A DNA stretch of 64,000 bases from Colocasia esculenta (GCA_014218235.1 CM024763.1:83562244-83626243), one strand, 5' to 3'. Shown: positions 31,918-44,311, counted from the stretch's first letter. A program made the numbers and translations. The notes: a model not told the origin generated them from the sequence alone.

Positions 31918-34900
31918 TCAAGAAGGTGGACATTTACAAAGACCAAGTTCTCTCCTTAAAGATGAAAATCTGTTTTCAGGAAGGGGTTTAGTGAATATGT
32001 CTGCAATTTGTTTTTCAGTTTCAATAAAATGGAGTTCAAAAGATTTCTTTGCAACCTCATCTCTCAAGAAATGATGCCTAATTTCAATGTGTTTTGTTCT
32101 GGAGTGCTGAATGGGTTTTTAGACAAATTTATGGCACTAGTGTTATCACATAGGATGGGTACACACCCTAAATCTTGGTTGTAATCAAGAAGTTGATGTT
32201 TCACCCAGAGAATCTGAGTTCCACATCTACCTGCAGCAACATACTCAGCCTCTGCTGTTGACAGAGCAACTGAATGTTGCTTCTTAGAAGCCCAAGAAAT
32301 AAGGCACCCACCTAGAAATACACACAAGCCACTTGTGCTTTTTCTATCTAACTTACACCCAGCATAATCAGCATCACAATAGGCAAACAATTCTAACTTG
32401 CAACCAGCAGGATACCAAATTCCTAAGTCACATGTTCCAACAAGATATTAAAAATTCTTTTCACAGCAAGCATATGACTTTCTTTAGGATTAGATTGGAA
32501 TCTAGCACATAAGCACACACAAAACTGAATGTCAGGTCTAGAAGTAGTAAGGTAGAGCAGAGAGCCAATCATACCTCTGTAGGTCTTTGGATCTACTGAC
32601 TTACCAGATGGGTCTTCTTCTAGCTTAGCATTTATTGCAATGGGTGTGCTTGAGTGTTTAAGGTTCTGAAAGTCAAACCTTTTCAGTAGCTCCTTGACAT
32701 ATTTGGTTTGACTATGAAGATTCCTTCAGTTGTTTGGTTCACCTGCAATCCCAAAAAAATGTTAAATCTCCCATTAAGCTCATTTCAAATTCATTCTTCA
32801 TTTGATTTGAAAATTCAGTGCAAAGGCCTTTATTAGTTGATCCAAATATTATGTCATCAACATAAATTTGGACAACAATTATTTGATTTTTTACTGTTTT
32901 TGTGAACAATGTTTGATCAACATTACCTCTGGAATATCCTTTCTCAAGTAAAAAGGAACTCAACGATCATACCAAGCTCTTGGAGCTTGTTTAAGACCAT
33001 AGAGTGCCTTATTAAGCTTGAAAACATGGTTAGGATATTTTTCATTTTCAAATCCAGGAGGTTGTTCAACAAAAATATTTTCCTTTATATATCCATTTAG
33101 AAATGCACTTTTGACATCCATTTGAAAGACTTTGAATTTCATGGAGGATGCAAAAGCAAGGAAAATTCTCACAGCTTCTAGTCTAGCTACAGGGGCATAA
33201 GATTCTTCAAAGTCAATTCCAAATTCTTGGTTATACCCCTTTGCAACTAGCCTAGCTTTGTTTCTTATTACTTGACCAGCTTCATTCAATTTATTTCTGA
33301 AACCCATCTAGTGCCAATCACTGTTTGGTCACTAGGTCTAGGCACTAATTCCCACACTTGATTTCTTTCAAATTGATGAAGTTCATCATGCATAGCATTA
33401 ATCCAATCAGAACTGGATAAGGCTTCATCAATTGACTTGGGTTCAATTGGGAAATTAGAGCTAGTGAGTCTTCTTCAATGTTTTGCAAGAAGGATGATCT
33501 GGTCCTAACTCTATCATTTAAGTTGCCAACTACACTGTCTAATGGGTGATCTCTTAGAAAACGAGTTCAGAAATTACCTGTTGAGAAGTGCCCTCTTCTG
33601 GAGCTATTACCTGAACCACTTGAAGATGGTGAGTTGTTGTTCAGGTTCTCTTCAATGTTGTTAATCTCCTCAACGGTTGGTGAAGAATCCACAATGAGGT
33701 CATCCTCTTCATTGTCTTGTTTTTCCCTGCAAGATTTAGAATCATTAGTGGAAAAGGAATTTTCATCAAAAATAACATGTGGTGATTCTTCAACAGTTTT
33801 GGTTTTCAATATGTACACTTTGAAAGCCCTTGACACTTCTGAATAGCCAAGGAAGATAGCTTCCTGACTCTTAGCATCAAACTTGTCAAGGTTTTCTTTG
33901 TTGTTATTGTGTACAAAACACTTGCACCCAAAAGTTTTGAAGTAAGCAACAGTTGGCTTTTTTTTTTCAACAATTCATAGGGGTTTTCTGATCTTTGGTC
34001 TGACCAAGCTCTGTTTAGGATGTGATTGGCTGTGTTAACAGCTTCAGCCCAGAAGGATTTGGGCAGATTACTCCCTAAGAGCATGGATCTAGCCATTTCC
34101 ACAAGAGTTCTATTCTTTCTTTCCACAACTCCATTTTGTTCTGGAGTTCTAGGTGAAGAAAACTTGTGAAATATTTGCAATTCAGCACATAGATCAGAAA
34201 AGGATGTGTTATCAAATTCACCCCCATGATCAGTTAAAATGTTTTTAATTTTAAATGGATAAGTTGTTAAGATAGTGGTACAGAAATTCCTGAATTCAAG
34301 GCATGCATCACTTTTGTGGGATAGAAAAATAACCCAGGTAAATCTAGTAAAGTCATCAATGATTACAAACCCATATCTCTTGCCACTTAGGCTTAGAACT
34401 CTTGTTGGCCCAAAGAGGTCCATGTGAAGAAGTTCTAGTGGCTTAGATGTGAGTACTTCATTGAAGGCTTTAAAGGATTTCCTAGTTTGTTTTCCTTTAG
34501 CACAGATCCCACAAATTTGACCTTCAACACTAGAAAAAGATTCAGGAAGACCTTTAACCAGATTCAATCTTAACAACTTATTCAAAGTTCTGAAACTTGC
34601 ATGGCCAAGTCTTTTGTGCCAAGTCCATGCAATTTCATCTTTATTTACAACAAAACAAAGATTTTCAGAAAAGTTTTTATTAAGGTTGATCATGTAGACA
34701 TTGTTTTCTCTTTTTCCAAAGAATTTGATTTTGTCAGTTGATGAATCAATTATTTTGCAAAAATCAGATTCAACACAACTTTGTGACCTTTGTCACATAG
34801 TTGGCTGATACTGAGCAAATTATAATCAAGTCCATCAACTAACAAACATTATCTACTGAGTTTGAAGAAGTTTGACCAACCTTACCAGATCCAATGATCT

Positions 34901-37303
34901 TTCCTTTATTTTTACCTCCAAAGGTGACTGACCCTCCCTCCTTTTCAATTAGACAGAAAATTTGGCTCTATCTCCAGTCATGTGTCGTGAACACCCACTA
35001 TCAAGAAACCAAACATTGGTGTTGGGTGCACGACCTTCCTGCACAAAGATCAATGGAGAGAAGATTTTGGTACCCAAACAGAGTTGGGACCATCAGTATG
35101 ATTTAGCACAGATATCAAATCCTTTCTCACCCAAATTTGATTTGTTTTAGATTTTTGTTTTGTTACTTTGGTGTTTTCAGCCTTTTTCTGTTTGTTCTTT
35201 CTTTTAGGAATGAAAGCACCAAGATCTTTGTTTTTGGTTGGAGGGAGTTTTTCATTTGAAAATTTGAGTTCAGAGGAGGAGGTGGAATCCATGGATTGTG
35301 TTGGTACATCCAGAAATTTGGATAAGAGTATTGAGGATAATACCAACAGGGATTTTCATACCATTGGTTCCAAGGATTAGTCCAATCTTCTTGAAGTGTT
35401 GTCTTGGAGGTCCAAGGTTTTTCATGGATTATTTCTTTTCCCTTTTTCTTATTTTTCAGATTTTTATTTGAATTTTTGGTTGAGTTGTTTTTGGTTTTTG
35501 GTGTTGAGCAGGTCGACCTCTCCTGTACTGGTGTCGACACAACAGCCACAGAAGTCTTCTTCTTGTGGACTGTGTCGACCTGTCAGGGGACTGTGTCGAC
35601 CTGATAGTCTTCTTTTGTTTTGGGTTTTTGATTTGTTTTGAGTTTTGTTTGGGGTTTTGTTTGCTGTTTGTTGGATTTCAGTGTTTTCCAGATTAGGACC
35701 CTTGACAAAATTAATTTGGTGCTTTTCCCTTTTTCTCACCAGATTTGTCTTTTTGGGGTTTCTTCTTGTTGAATCCTAATCCATGAGATGTGGTTGTCAT
35801 GTTGGATCCTAGCAATGCCTCTAGGTTATCTTGGCCTTTTGTGAAGGTTTGGATAACCTCCTCCCTTTCCTTTAGCTGGTTTTTAAGAACTTCAATTTCT
35901 TCAATTTTCTGTTGTTTTTCTTGTTTTTCAATTTCCAGCTTTTCATTTAAGTTTCTGAATTCTTGGGAGGCCTTTTGAGAGGCAAGTTTCAGTTCATCAA
36001 TTAGGTTTAGGAGATTCTCTTTTTCTTCAAGCAAGTCTGTTACTTCAGATTCCAGTTCACAGATTCTATTGTTTGAAGATTGATTATGGTAGAGATTTTC
36101 AATTTTCTTTTTGATGTGTTTATTTTCTTTTCTCATTTCAGAATATCTTTCAACTAATTCTGCATACACATCCTGCCAATCTTCAACACTATAATCTTCA
36201 AAGGAAGTATTTACCTTTCCATCTGTGCTGTTGGCCATGAAGCAAACTTTCTCACTCTCTGAGCTTGAGGACTTCTTCTCTTCTTCTTCCTCACTTGTGT
36301 CTTCATCAGACCAAGTGGCCATGGCCTTTGGCTTCTTATATTTCTGGAATCTCTTGTGCTTTTCCTTCTTGTTCTCAGGACACTCTCCCTTCATGTGTCC
36401 TGGCTTGTTGCACCTGTAACAGATAACATTTTCATCAGGTTTATGATTCTTATTGAAATTGGAAGAGGAAGTGTTCTTCTTCTTACCTGAGGGAAATTTC
36501 TTTTTCCCAGTCATTTTCCCTTTCCTATATTTCAAAATTTTCTGAATTGTCTGGTCATGAGGGCAATCTCATCCTCATTCGACTCAGATTCTTCAGAACT
36601 TGTCTTATCCTGATTTTTATCTTTGTTGCTTGAAGAGGCTTTGAGTGCCATAGGCTTGGTCTTAATGATGTGTTCTTCATTTCTTTTTAAGTTTATTTCA
36701 TATGTCATTAAAGATCCAATCAATTCATCCAAAGAAATTTTGGACAAATCTTTTGAATCTTCAATAACAGTGGCCTTGGTATGCCAAACTGAAGAAAGTG
36801 AACGCAAAATTTTTCTTACCAAGTCTGCATCAGTATACTCCTTACCCAAAGCCTTGAGTCCATTGACTATCACCATGAATCTGGCAAACATTTCAGAAAT
36901 AGATTCATTAGATTTCATCATAAAGAGTTCATATTCTGAAACTAAAATGTTTGCCTGGTCTCCTTGACCTGAGATGTTCCCTCATAGAGTAATTCGAGTT
37001 TATCCCACATCTCTTTGGCAGATTTGCACATAGAGATTCTCGAATACTCCTTGGGATGGACAGCACACTGAATCATGTTCATGGCACTATAATTCAGTGT
37101 AGCTTTCCTTATCTGTTCCCTTGTCCAGGTATCTTCTTCTCCCTGGTTCTCATAGGGACCCACCTCAACTACTTTCCAGATCTCATAGTTCTGGGCCCTT
37201 AAAAATACTTGCATTCTGTTTTCCAATAAGAATAGTCCAAACCATTAAAGAATGGTGGCCTATTTATGGAATGGCCCTCAGCTATGAAACCCTTTGAGTC
37301 CAT
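31918..37303 (-). pseudogene. A2 Gag-Pol polyprotein (Sirevirus), several frame breaks
   Basis: Start ATG at 37303, stop at 31918, same order as A1. Open pieces show Gag (36532-37226), zinc knuckle plus coiled coil in one frame (35711-36535), pre-integrase and integrase in one frame (33806-34693), RT (32739-33307) and RNase H (32064-32390). Catalytic motifs are intact: DSGCSRHM near 34990, HMDLFGP, DHGGEFD, NGVVERKN, and YVDD near 32850. Breaks near 36950, 36540, 35720, 34840-34980, 33960, 33550, 33300, 32960 and 32740 mostly fall in homopolymers and differ from A1, where RT-RNase H is open. The two copies together suggest the parent was coding-competent not long ago. Confidence 0.92.
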
Positions 37304-37422
37304 GACACTTAAGTAAATGCACAGAGAAGAGTTAAACAAGCAAGCAAACAAACAAGCAAACAATCAAACACTCAATACTCAGAAACAAAACTGCTCAGTT
37401 CAAATCAGATCGATGTAAACCC

Positions 37423-37434
37423 GCTCTGATACCA
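37423..37434 (-). other. A2 primer binding site
   Basis: TGGTATCAGAGC on the minus strand, two bases from LTR3. Confidence 0.92.
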
Positions 37435-37436
37435 AT

Positions 37437-39168
37437 TGAAGGATCGAAATGAATGTGTGGAAAAGATCTAGAAGGGGGGGATGAATAGATCTTAGCCACT
37501 TTTGCGGAAGCTTAAGTAATTTGAAAACTATTTAGAATCAGAGGCAATGTTATCAGTGAAAAACTACAGATCTGATTAGATTTGAGTGAGTTGAAAAACT
37601 TAGATGTGAAGCAAGTTGATTAAGTGAATTAAAAACGATCCTATGCAAGCATCTAGCGGATGAATCAATCAAACCACAGAAGACAAATGCACAAGGATTT
37701 TTAGGTGGTTCGGAAATCACCCAAGTGATTCCTACATCCACCCCTCACAACCCGTGAGGCTTCACTAACACAACTGGGCTACACACCCAAAGGAGCCTAA
37801 CAACTCCAACACTTCAGAGCATACAACTCACACAACCTCTAGAGCAAGACTACTCTAGAAACACTGAGCAAGACTGCTCAAACCACCCTGAGCTTGACAA
37901 CTCAAACTGAGCTCGACGGCTCACAACAAACTGAGCACAATGCTCACACTAAACTTGCTAGACACCAACTTAAGACTAAGATCCTCTAGCAACAGATCTA
38001 GTCGAAATTTGAGAACTCTAAAGAGAGTTATGCAGAAGCACTTGCATAATCTCAAAGATATCTCAGAAGAACAGAAGAAAAGGTAAATTGTATTGAAAGG
38101 CTTCGTTCTTCAGTGTACTCCCTTGTAGAAGCTTGAATTGGGAAGGAACTTGTGAAGCTTGAAGTCCAAGTCGATGCTCTGCAATCTGAGAAGTTGGATC
38201 TTCCTCGAATTCTTCACCAAAGAAGTCTTCTACAGGATCTGCCTCCTTGGAATGCTTCAGAGAAGTCTTCAGGAATCAAATTCCAATTCCCACACCTTGA
38301 ATTGGTGGAATTGGTCTTCTGGAAGCACTTGGAGAGCAGGGGAAGGAGACACGAGCTCTTCTTGGCCGCCAGGAGCTTCTTGGAGGCTCTGAGAGAGTTG
38401 GGTCCTTCTCACTTGTGAAGGCTGGCCGAAAAGACACTTTATATCCTTAGGATTCCAAAGATACCCTTTGGGGTACAAGGGCACGCTTTCCTAGGAAGAT
38501 TCTGATCGCCCTAGAAGGACACGTGGCAGCCATCAACTTTAGGATGAAAAGTTTCCGTAGTGTGTCGACCTGCCCTGGTGGTAGTGTCGACACACTGTCC
38601 AGAATATGTAGAAGGCTGTTCTGGGAAGGGTCCCGGTCGACCTGCTCTTGAGTGTGTCGACCTGCTGTCCCAAATCTGCAAACTGGCTGTTCTGGGAACT
38701 GGGTCTAGTGTCGACCTGCTCTGAGAGTGTGTCGACCTGCTGTCCCAATTCTTCAAACTGGCTGTTCTGGAACGGGATCTAGTGTCGACCTGCTCTGAGA
38801 GTGTGTCGACCTGGGTAGGCTTGATTTCTGAAAAACTGCCACTCGTGTCGACACACTCTTGACATGTGTCGACACAGTCTCAACATTTTTACACATTTTG
38901 CCTTTGAATCTGTGTTGATGTGTCGACACCATTGATGGGTGTGTCGACTCATCTTTTGCATAAAAATGTTTGTACCTGAAAAATAAACACATATATCATT
39001 AGTTAAATGATTTGTCATGACCATAAATGATAAATGTGGTTTGAAAATACTTTTTGAACATGAATTTCAGGTATGATGTTTTTGACATGTTTCAATTAAA
39101 TTGCTTTAAGAACCTCTTGTCATCATCAAATAGGAGGGAAATGATATGAATTTGCATTCAACCCAACA
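37437..39168 (-). repeat. A LTR3 (5' LTR of copy A2), 1732 bp, abuts the N gap
   Basis: Same ends as LTR1 and LTR2. TATA-type word at 38437-38446, CACGTG at 38520-38525, GTCGAC array at about 38564-38948. It has about 43 extra bases near 38980-39025 that LTR1 and LTR2 lack. The last base of the LTR (CCCAACA) is the last base before the N run. Confidence 0.95.
37695..37759 (-). other. Conserved two-hairpin motif in LTR3
   Basis: Same layout as in LTR1. Confidence 0.65.
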
Positions 39169-39268
39169 NNNNNNNNNNNNNNNNNNNNNNNNNNNNNNNN
39201 NNNNNNNNNNNNNNNNNNNNNNNNNNNNNNNNNNNNNNNNNNNNNNNNNNNNNNNNNNNNNNNNNNNN
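39169..39268. other. Assembly gap, 100 N
   Basis: Exactly 100 N, likely a fixed-size placeholder. It must hide at least most of the left G2 LTR (about 3 kb), by comparison with 44312-47382, and probably more. Confidence 0.97.
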
Positions 39269-39399
39269 TACAACTAACTTATACACATGCATACATAAGT
39301 ATAAATAATTATACATACGTAGATATGTACATCTATGCATACACAACATAAATTATTTACACGAAATAAAATAATGCAACAAAATTTGAGGGCCTTACA
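39269..39399 (-). repeat. G2 3' LTR, 131-bp fragment next to gap
   Basis: It matches 47383-47511 with few differences and ends in the same GGGCCTTACA. The rest of this LTR falls in the N gap. Confidence 0.9.
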
Positions 39400-39400
39400 C

Positions 39401-39416
39401 CCTCTCCCCCTTAAAG
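39401..39416 (-). other. G2 polypurine tract
   Basis: The minus strand reads CTTTAAGGGGGAGAGG beside the LTR. Confidence 0.8.
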
Positions 39417-39446
39417 AAACTCGTCCTCCTCGAAGTTAGAACGACA

Positions 39447-42259
39447 CTACTCAAACAAAAGGGGATACTTCTTCTTCATTGCATCCTCAAGCTCCCAAGT
39501 AGCCTCCTCTCGTGAGAAGTTCCGCATAGAACTTTCACCGACGCAATACTCTTGTTCCGGAGATGCTGAACCTTCCGGTCAAGAATAGCTACTGGTTGCT
39601 CGACATACGACAGATCTGGCTGAATCTCCACTAGCTCATGACTAATCACATGAGACGGATCTCGGACATACTTTCTGAGCATCGAAACGTGGAAGACGGG
39701 ATGAACACTAGCCAAAGCTGGGGGTAATGCTAGCTCATATGCCACGCTTCCCAACGTCTGAGAATCTCATATGGGCCAATGAATCTAGGGCTCAACTTAC
39801 TATGCTTGCCAAATCTGACGACACCACGAGTAGGTGATATCTTCAAGAAGACATGATCACCCACCTCGAACTCAAGATCCTTCCTCCTGTTGTCGGCATA
39901 GCTCTTCTGCCTATCTTGAGCCGCAAAACCTCTTCCTGATAAGCTGGACCTTACTCCGAAGTCTCTTGAACTAACTCCAGACCGATCAGCTGCCTATCAC
40001 CGGTCTCCTCCCAACATAAAGGAGATCTGCAGGGCCTACCATACAACGCCTCAAATGGAGCCATACCAATACTCGCATGAAAGCTGTTGTTGTATGCGAA
40101 CTCCAAAGAGGTAGATGACGCTCCCAATCCTCCTTCCAATCCAATACACACGCTCTCAGCATATCCTCGAGCGTCTGGATAGTCCTCTCGGACTGTCCAT
40201 CAGTCTGGGGATGAAACGTCGAACTGAGCTTCAGCTTCGAACCTAAAGCATCCTGAAGACCCTTCCACAGCCTCGAAGTGAATCTCGGATCTCGATCCGA
40301 AATGATCGACTTCGGCACACCATGCAATCTAATGACACTACTACATACATCTAGCTAAACTCTCTACTGACTGCTCCTTCTTCATAGGCAAGAAATGAGC
40401 AGTCTTCGAGAATCTATCTACGACTACCCAAATCGAGTCATTGCCCCTTCTAGATCGAGGCAAACCCGAAACAAAGTCCATAGTGACAGCTTCCCACTTC
40501 CACACTGGGATGTCCATCCTTTGCATAAGGCCGGATGGTCGCTGTCGCTCGGCCTTCACTTGCTGACACACCAAACACCTAGACACATAATCCGCTACAT
40601 CCTTCTTCATGCCAGACCACCAAAAGGATCTCTTCAAATCCTGGTACATCTTTGTGTTACCCGGATGAATAGAGAATCGCGATCTATGAGCCTCCGCTAA
40701 CACATGCTCACGGACATCTACTAAATCAGGGACACAAACACGGTGATGAAATCTAATCACACCGTCCTCATCACGAGCAATGCCTGCCTTGCCCACTAGC
40801 TCTAAGAGTCTAGGGTCGGCTTTCTGTTGCTCGATCACCTCATCCAAAACTGAGGACCTAAGGGATAACTGAGGTACAAAAGCCTGGCATAGCGATGGCT
40901 CTATCTCAGTCAACGCGCATGCCGCATCTTCCAACATCTTCCAATCCTGCTGGAGAGATGGCCTCTTTCTACTCAGAGCATCCGCTACGACATTCGCTTC
41001 CCAGGGTGATATTGAAGGTCGAAGTCATAGTCCTTCAAGAACTCAATCCATCTTCTCTGCCTCAGGTTTAATTCCTTTTGAGAGAAAAGATACTTCAAGC
41101 TCTTGTGGTCGGTAAACACCTCGAATCTGACACCATAAAGATAGTGCCTCCAGATCTTTAGTGCATGAACCACTACTGCGAGCTCCAAGTCATGAGTCGG
41201 ATAGTTCTTCTCATGCTCCTTCAACTGACGAGAAGCATAAGCTACTACCCTTTCCTGCTGCATTAGCACAAAGCCTAAACCAATCCGAGACGTATCCGTG
41301 TAGATAGCAAAACCCTCTACACCGCTCGGTAAGACTAACACGGGGCTGACGTGAGCTTAGTCTTCAATAATTGAAAAACTACCTCACACTTCTCGGACCA
41401 AACAAACTTACTCCCTTTCTGGTAAGCTGAGTCAAAGGGGCGGCGATGGATGAAAATCCCTCAATAAATCGCCGATAGTAACCAGCTAAACCAATAAAAC
41501 TACGAATCTCCGAAGGGGTCTTGGGAATCTCCCAATCCATAACTGCCTGGACCTTTGTTGGATCCACTGCAACACCAGCACCGGAGATAACATACCCGAG
41601 GAAATGAACCTCGCGCAACCAAAAATCGCACTTGCTGAACTTAGCGTACAACTTGTGCTCACGAAGAACCTCTAACACTACCCTCAAATGCTGACGGTGT
41701 GTGGCCTCGTCCGGAGAGTAGACCAACACATCATCAATAAACACTATAACAAAGCTATCTAAATAAGGCCTAAACACCATGTTCATGAGATCCATGAACG
41801 CTGCAGGGGCATTGGTCAATCCGAAAGGAAGAACCAAAAACTCATAATGTCCATAACGGGTTCTAAACGCCGTCTTGGACACATCCTCACTCCTAATCCT
41901 CAACTGATGATAACCAGATCGCAAATCAATCTTAGAAAAGACTGATGCATCTCACAATTGGTCAAACAAATCATCAATACGAGGTAAGGGATACCTGTTC
42001 TTCACAGTCACTTGGTTCAGCTTTCTGTAGTCAATGCATAACCTAAGTGACCCGCCTTTCTTCTTGATGAATATACAGGTGCGCCCCAAGGAGAAACACT
42101 AGGGCGAATAAATCCCTTATCAAGCAACTCTTGCAACTGGCTCCTCAACTCGGCTAACTCCGCAGGTGCCATCCGATATGGAGTCTTCGAGATAGGAGAG
42201 GTGCCCAGAAGCAACTCTATGGTAAACTCTATCTCTCTATCTGGTGGCAATCCAGACAA
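39447..42259 (-). pseudogene. G2 RT, RNase H, integrase and chromodomain, many frame breaks
   Basis: In minus-strand order: RT with MAPAELAEL and PSVSPWGAP near 42100-42190, FIDDVLVYS near 41725-41750, the connection FIGLAGYYRRFI, RNase H with TDTSRIGLG near 41300, the HHCC finger (HPGNTKMYQ, CLVCQQVK) near 40560-40700, integrase core TMDFVSGLP near 40480, SDRDPRFTS near 40290 and SERTIQTLEDM near 40180. Then comes the C-terminal chromodomain-type end YVEQPVAILDRKV and KKKYPLLFE, stop at 39447. The pieces lie in at least six frame segments. The chromodomain is what targets chromoviruses to marked chromatin. In RNase H the usual TDAS reads TDTS. The copy is probably dead. Confidence 0.88.
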
Positions 42260-43570
42260 GTCATCAGGAAAGACATCTGAAAATCCTGCACTACCTCAAT
42301 CTCCGCAAGAGTAGGTGACTCATCAGCCTCTGGTACTAACACCACGCTGGCAAGAAAAGCGTCACAACCCTTGTTTATCATGTGCATCGCCTTCATGGCA
42401 GAGATGACTAACTTTCCCGCCAAGTTCCTTGGCAAGGGATGAGAGAACTCGTCCTCACCAGGAATGCGGAAAACAATCCTCTTCCGACGACAATCCACTA
42501 ACGCATAGTGCTCCTCTAGCCAATCCAGACCAAGAATAGCATCATAGTCCTTCATCTTTAGCAAGAAGAAACACCCATCTAGGATTCTATCCTCAATGCA
42601 CACAGGTAGCGACGGAATGCACTTCCTAGTTGATACCGTACCCGCAGAGGTGTGCACAGACAAAGGGACCTCTAAATCCTCAGACTCTACACCTGACTCT
42701 AGGGCTAACTGCCTAGCGAACCGCTTGGAAATGAACGAGTGAGTAGCACCCAAATCAAACAAAACCCGAGCATGCACACCTAAAAGTAAAACCGTACCTT
42801 CGGTGACATGCTCTGCCTGCTCGGCGTCCTCGCGAGCTAAAGCAAACACTCGAGCTGGGGCTCGAGGCCTTCCTGGTCTTCCTGTAGCTAGCGCTGCTGC
42901 CGCTACTGCTGCTGGGGCTGGCGCTCCGCGCTGGACTCCCTGCTGAAGTCTTGGGCAATCCTTGATCTTGTGGTCGCTGCTTCCGCAATTCAAGCACTTT
43001 CCCGTAATCATCCAACACTGGCAACCACTATGTGTCCTCCCACAGTGGGGACACTCTTTCTTCACACCAGGGGAACGTACAGAAGGTACCTGAGTACTGC
43101 CGACTGCTACTGATCGCTGCTGTGTCGGGTACACCGCTTTCTTCTTGTCCTGCCGCTGGAACGTGGCTGCAGGTCTCTTTTGCGAAGCCTTCTTCTCTTC
43201 AAGGTATTGCTCCATCTCACCCTCCTGCCTACAAGCAGCGCTGAGGGCCTCGTCCAAAGTGCGGTGGTCAAACGCCACGAGCCTCGTCCTCAGTGATGGC
43301 TTCAGGCCTATCACGAATTTCTTTGTCTTCCTACGCTCGTCTGCCACGATATGAGGTGCATATTTAGAGAGTTCAAAAAATCTTGCCTCATATTCTAGCA
43401 CGGTCATGGAGCCTTTGAGCCTAAGAGAGGAACTCTTGCTCCATCCGATCTTGCACATGCTCGGGATGAACTGGCCCGAAAGAGCCTCACTAACTCGTCC
43501 CAAGCAACATCAATAGCTCCGTCCTCAAACCGGGTACGCAGCAATGAAGCCCACCAAACTCATCTCTTTC

Positions 43571-43646
43571 CTGCAGTACACCGCTCATAAGCACCATCTA
43601 AACAAATCTAACTTAACAGAACATACAACATATAAACTAAGCATAC
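43571..43646 (-). other. Intron-like GT-AG segment in G2 Gag, 76 bp
   Basis: In minus sense it starts GTATGC and ends ACTGCAG, is T-rich, and falls between LATYMPQ and the WW-containing Gag motif, which are normally next to each other in this Gag family. Phase needs one indel. Confidence 0.45.
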
Positions 43647-43835
43647 CTGTGGCATGTAGGTGGCTAATGTGACCTTATCCTCATCTGCCACCTGATGGCT
43701 CAGAAGATCCTTTCTATCTCCCTCATCCAGCTTTCAGCCAACAATGGGTCGCTCTCCCCCTTAAAGAGGGTGGCAGCATCCTCTTGAATCTCTCCATGGT
43801 AGAAGGCCACCATGGTCCTGAGCTGGTACTTATAC

Positions 43836-43920
43836 CTGCTACAGTACACAGCAAGCAATACACAATCACATAATATCGCATATTAAATAAAGCAGACTAT
43901 TAATCATTTTATAGTCTAAC
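43836..43920 (-). other. Intron-like GT-AG segment in G2 Gag, 85 bp
   Basis: In minus sense it starts GTTAGAC and ends TGTAGCAG, AT-rich, and precedes a Gag-like exon (YKYQLRTMVAFYHGE). The exon before it ends in TAG, and phases do not fit without further change. Confidence 0.35.
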
Positions 43921-44294
43921 CTAAGCCTCCAACTGTGCCTGGAGTGCTGCCTGAGTATGAGTCTGCGTCTGCATGGCTTGCACCAGACCTTCCATGAATA
44001 CTCCATAATCCACAGGCGGCGGTGGGGGAAGTACAGGACCTTGCGGTGGCGGGGCCTGCTACTCCGCCCGCTCGTCACATCTCGGCTCGTCCTCACGGGC
44101 CGGCGCTCCGCCATGCCTACCTCTCGAAGCCATGGCTGTAAAATTTTCAGCCACCATTAGCTAGGTTACTAAGTTTTCTAACCATTTTCTTATCTCATTT
44201 CCACTTCTTATTAGTGTTTTCTACACATGTAGACATACTTAGCATGCAATGGGGATGAAGGCATGTATATATTCATGTGTAATCTCAACCGGTT

Positions 44295-44306
44295 GCTCTG
44301 ATACCA
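44295..44306 (-). other. G2 primer binding site
   Basis: TGGTATCAGAGC on the minus strand, five bases from the LTR edge at 44312. Confidence 0.9.
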
Positions 44307-44311
44307 ATCTC

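Larger units (their letters stand above)
14336..39168 (-). mobile_element. A: tandem Ty1/copia Sirevirus, LTR-internal-LTR-internal-LTR
   Basis: Three near-identical LTRs (14336-16037, 25907-27603, 37437-39168) separate two near-identical internal regions of 9.87 and 9.83 kb. On the minus strand each internal unit has primer site, Gag, PR, IN, RT, RNase H, conserved spacer, third ORF and polypurine tract. IN before RT makes it copia. The Sirevirus call rests on the Gag (LVRKILRSL, ELIGSLMTYEI), the zinc knuckle, the extra ORF after pol and the TTTTGATGATGACA word just inside the LTR. The left target flank is CTTCG (14331-14335). The right flank is in the N gap, so no target duplication can be checked. 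Confidence 0.92.
42229..44133 (-). pseudogene. G2 Gag and protease, with nonsense codons and two intron-like insertions
   Basis: I place the start at the ATG at 44133 (MASRGRHGG), 162 bases after the primer site. A TAG follows at codon 25. Gag has VLEYEARFFELSKYAP and KFVIGLKPSLR in the 424-codon open frame (43503-42229), two Cys-rich knuckles near 42960-43060 (CPHCGRTHSGCQC and CLNCGSSDHKIKDC), then a protease with VLFDLGATHSF near 42745: the usual DSG is DLG, which should kill it. Upstream of 43503 Gag is scattered over frames and split by two short T-rich GT-AG segments (43571-43646, 43836-43920). The frame after each segment fits Gag only if one-base indels are allowed. Confidence 0.8.
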
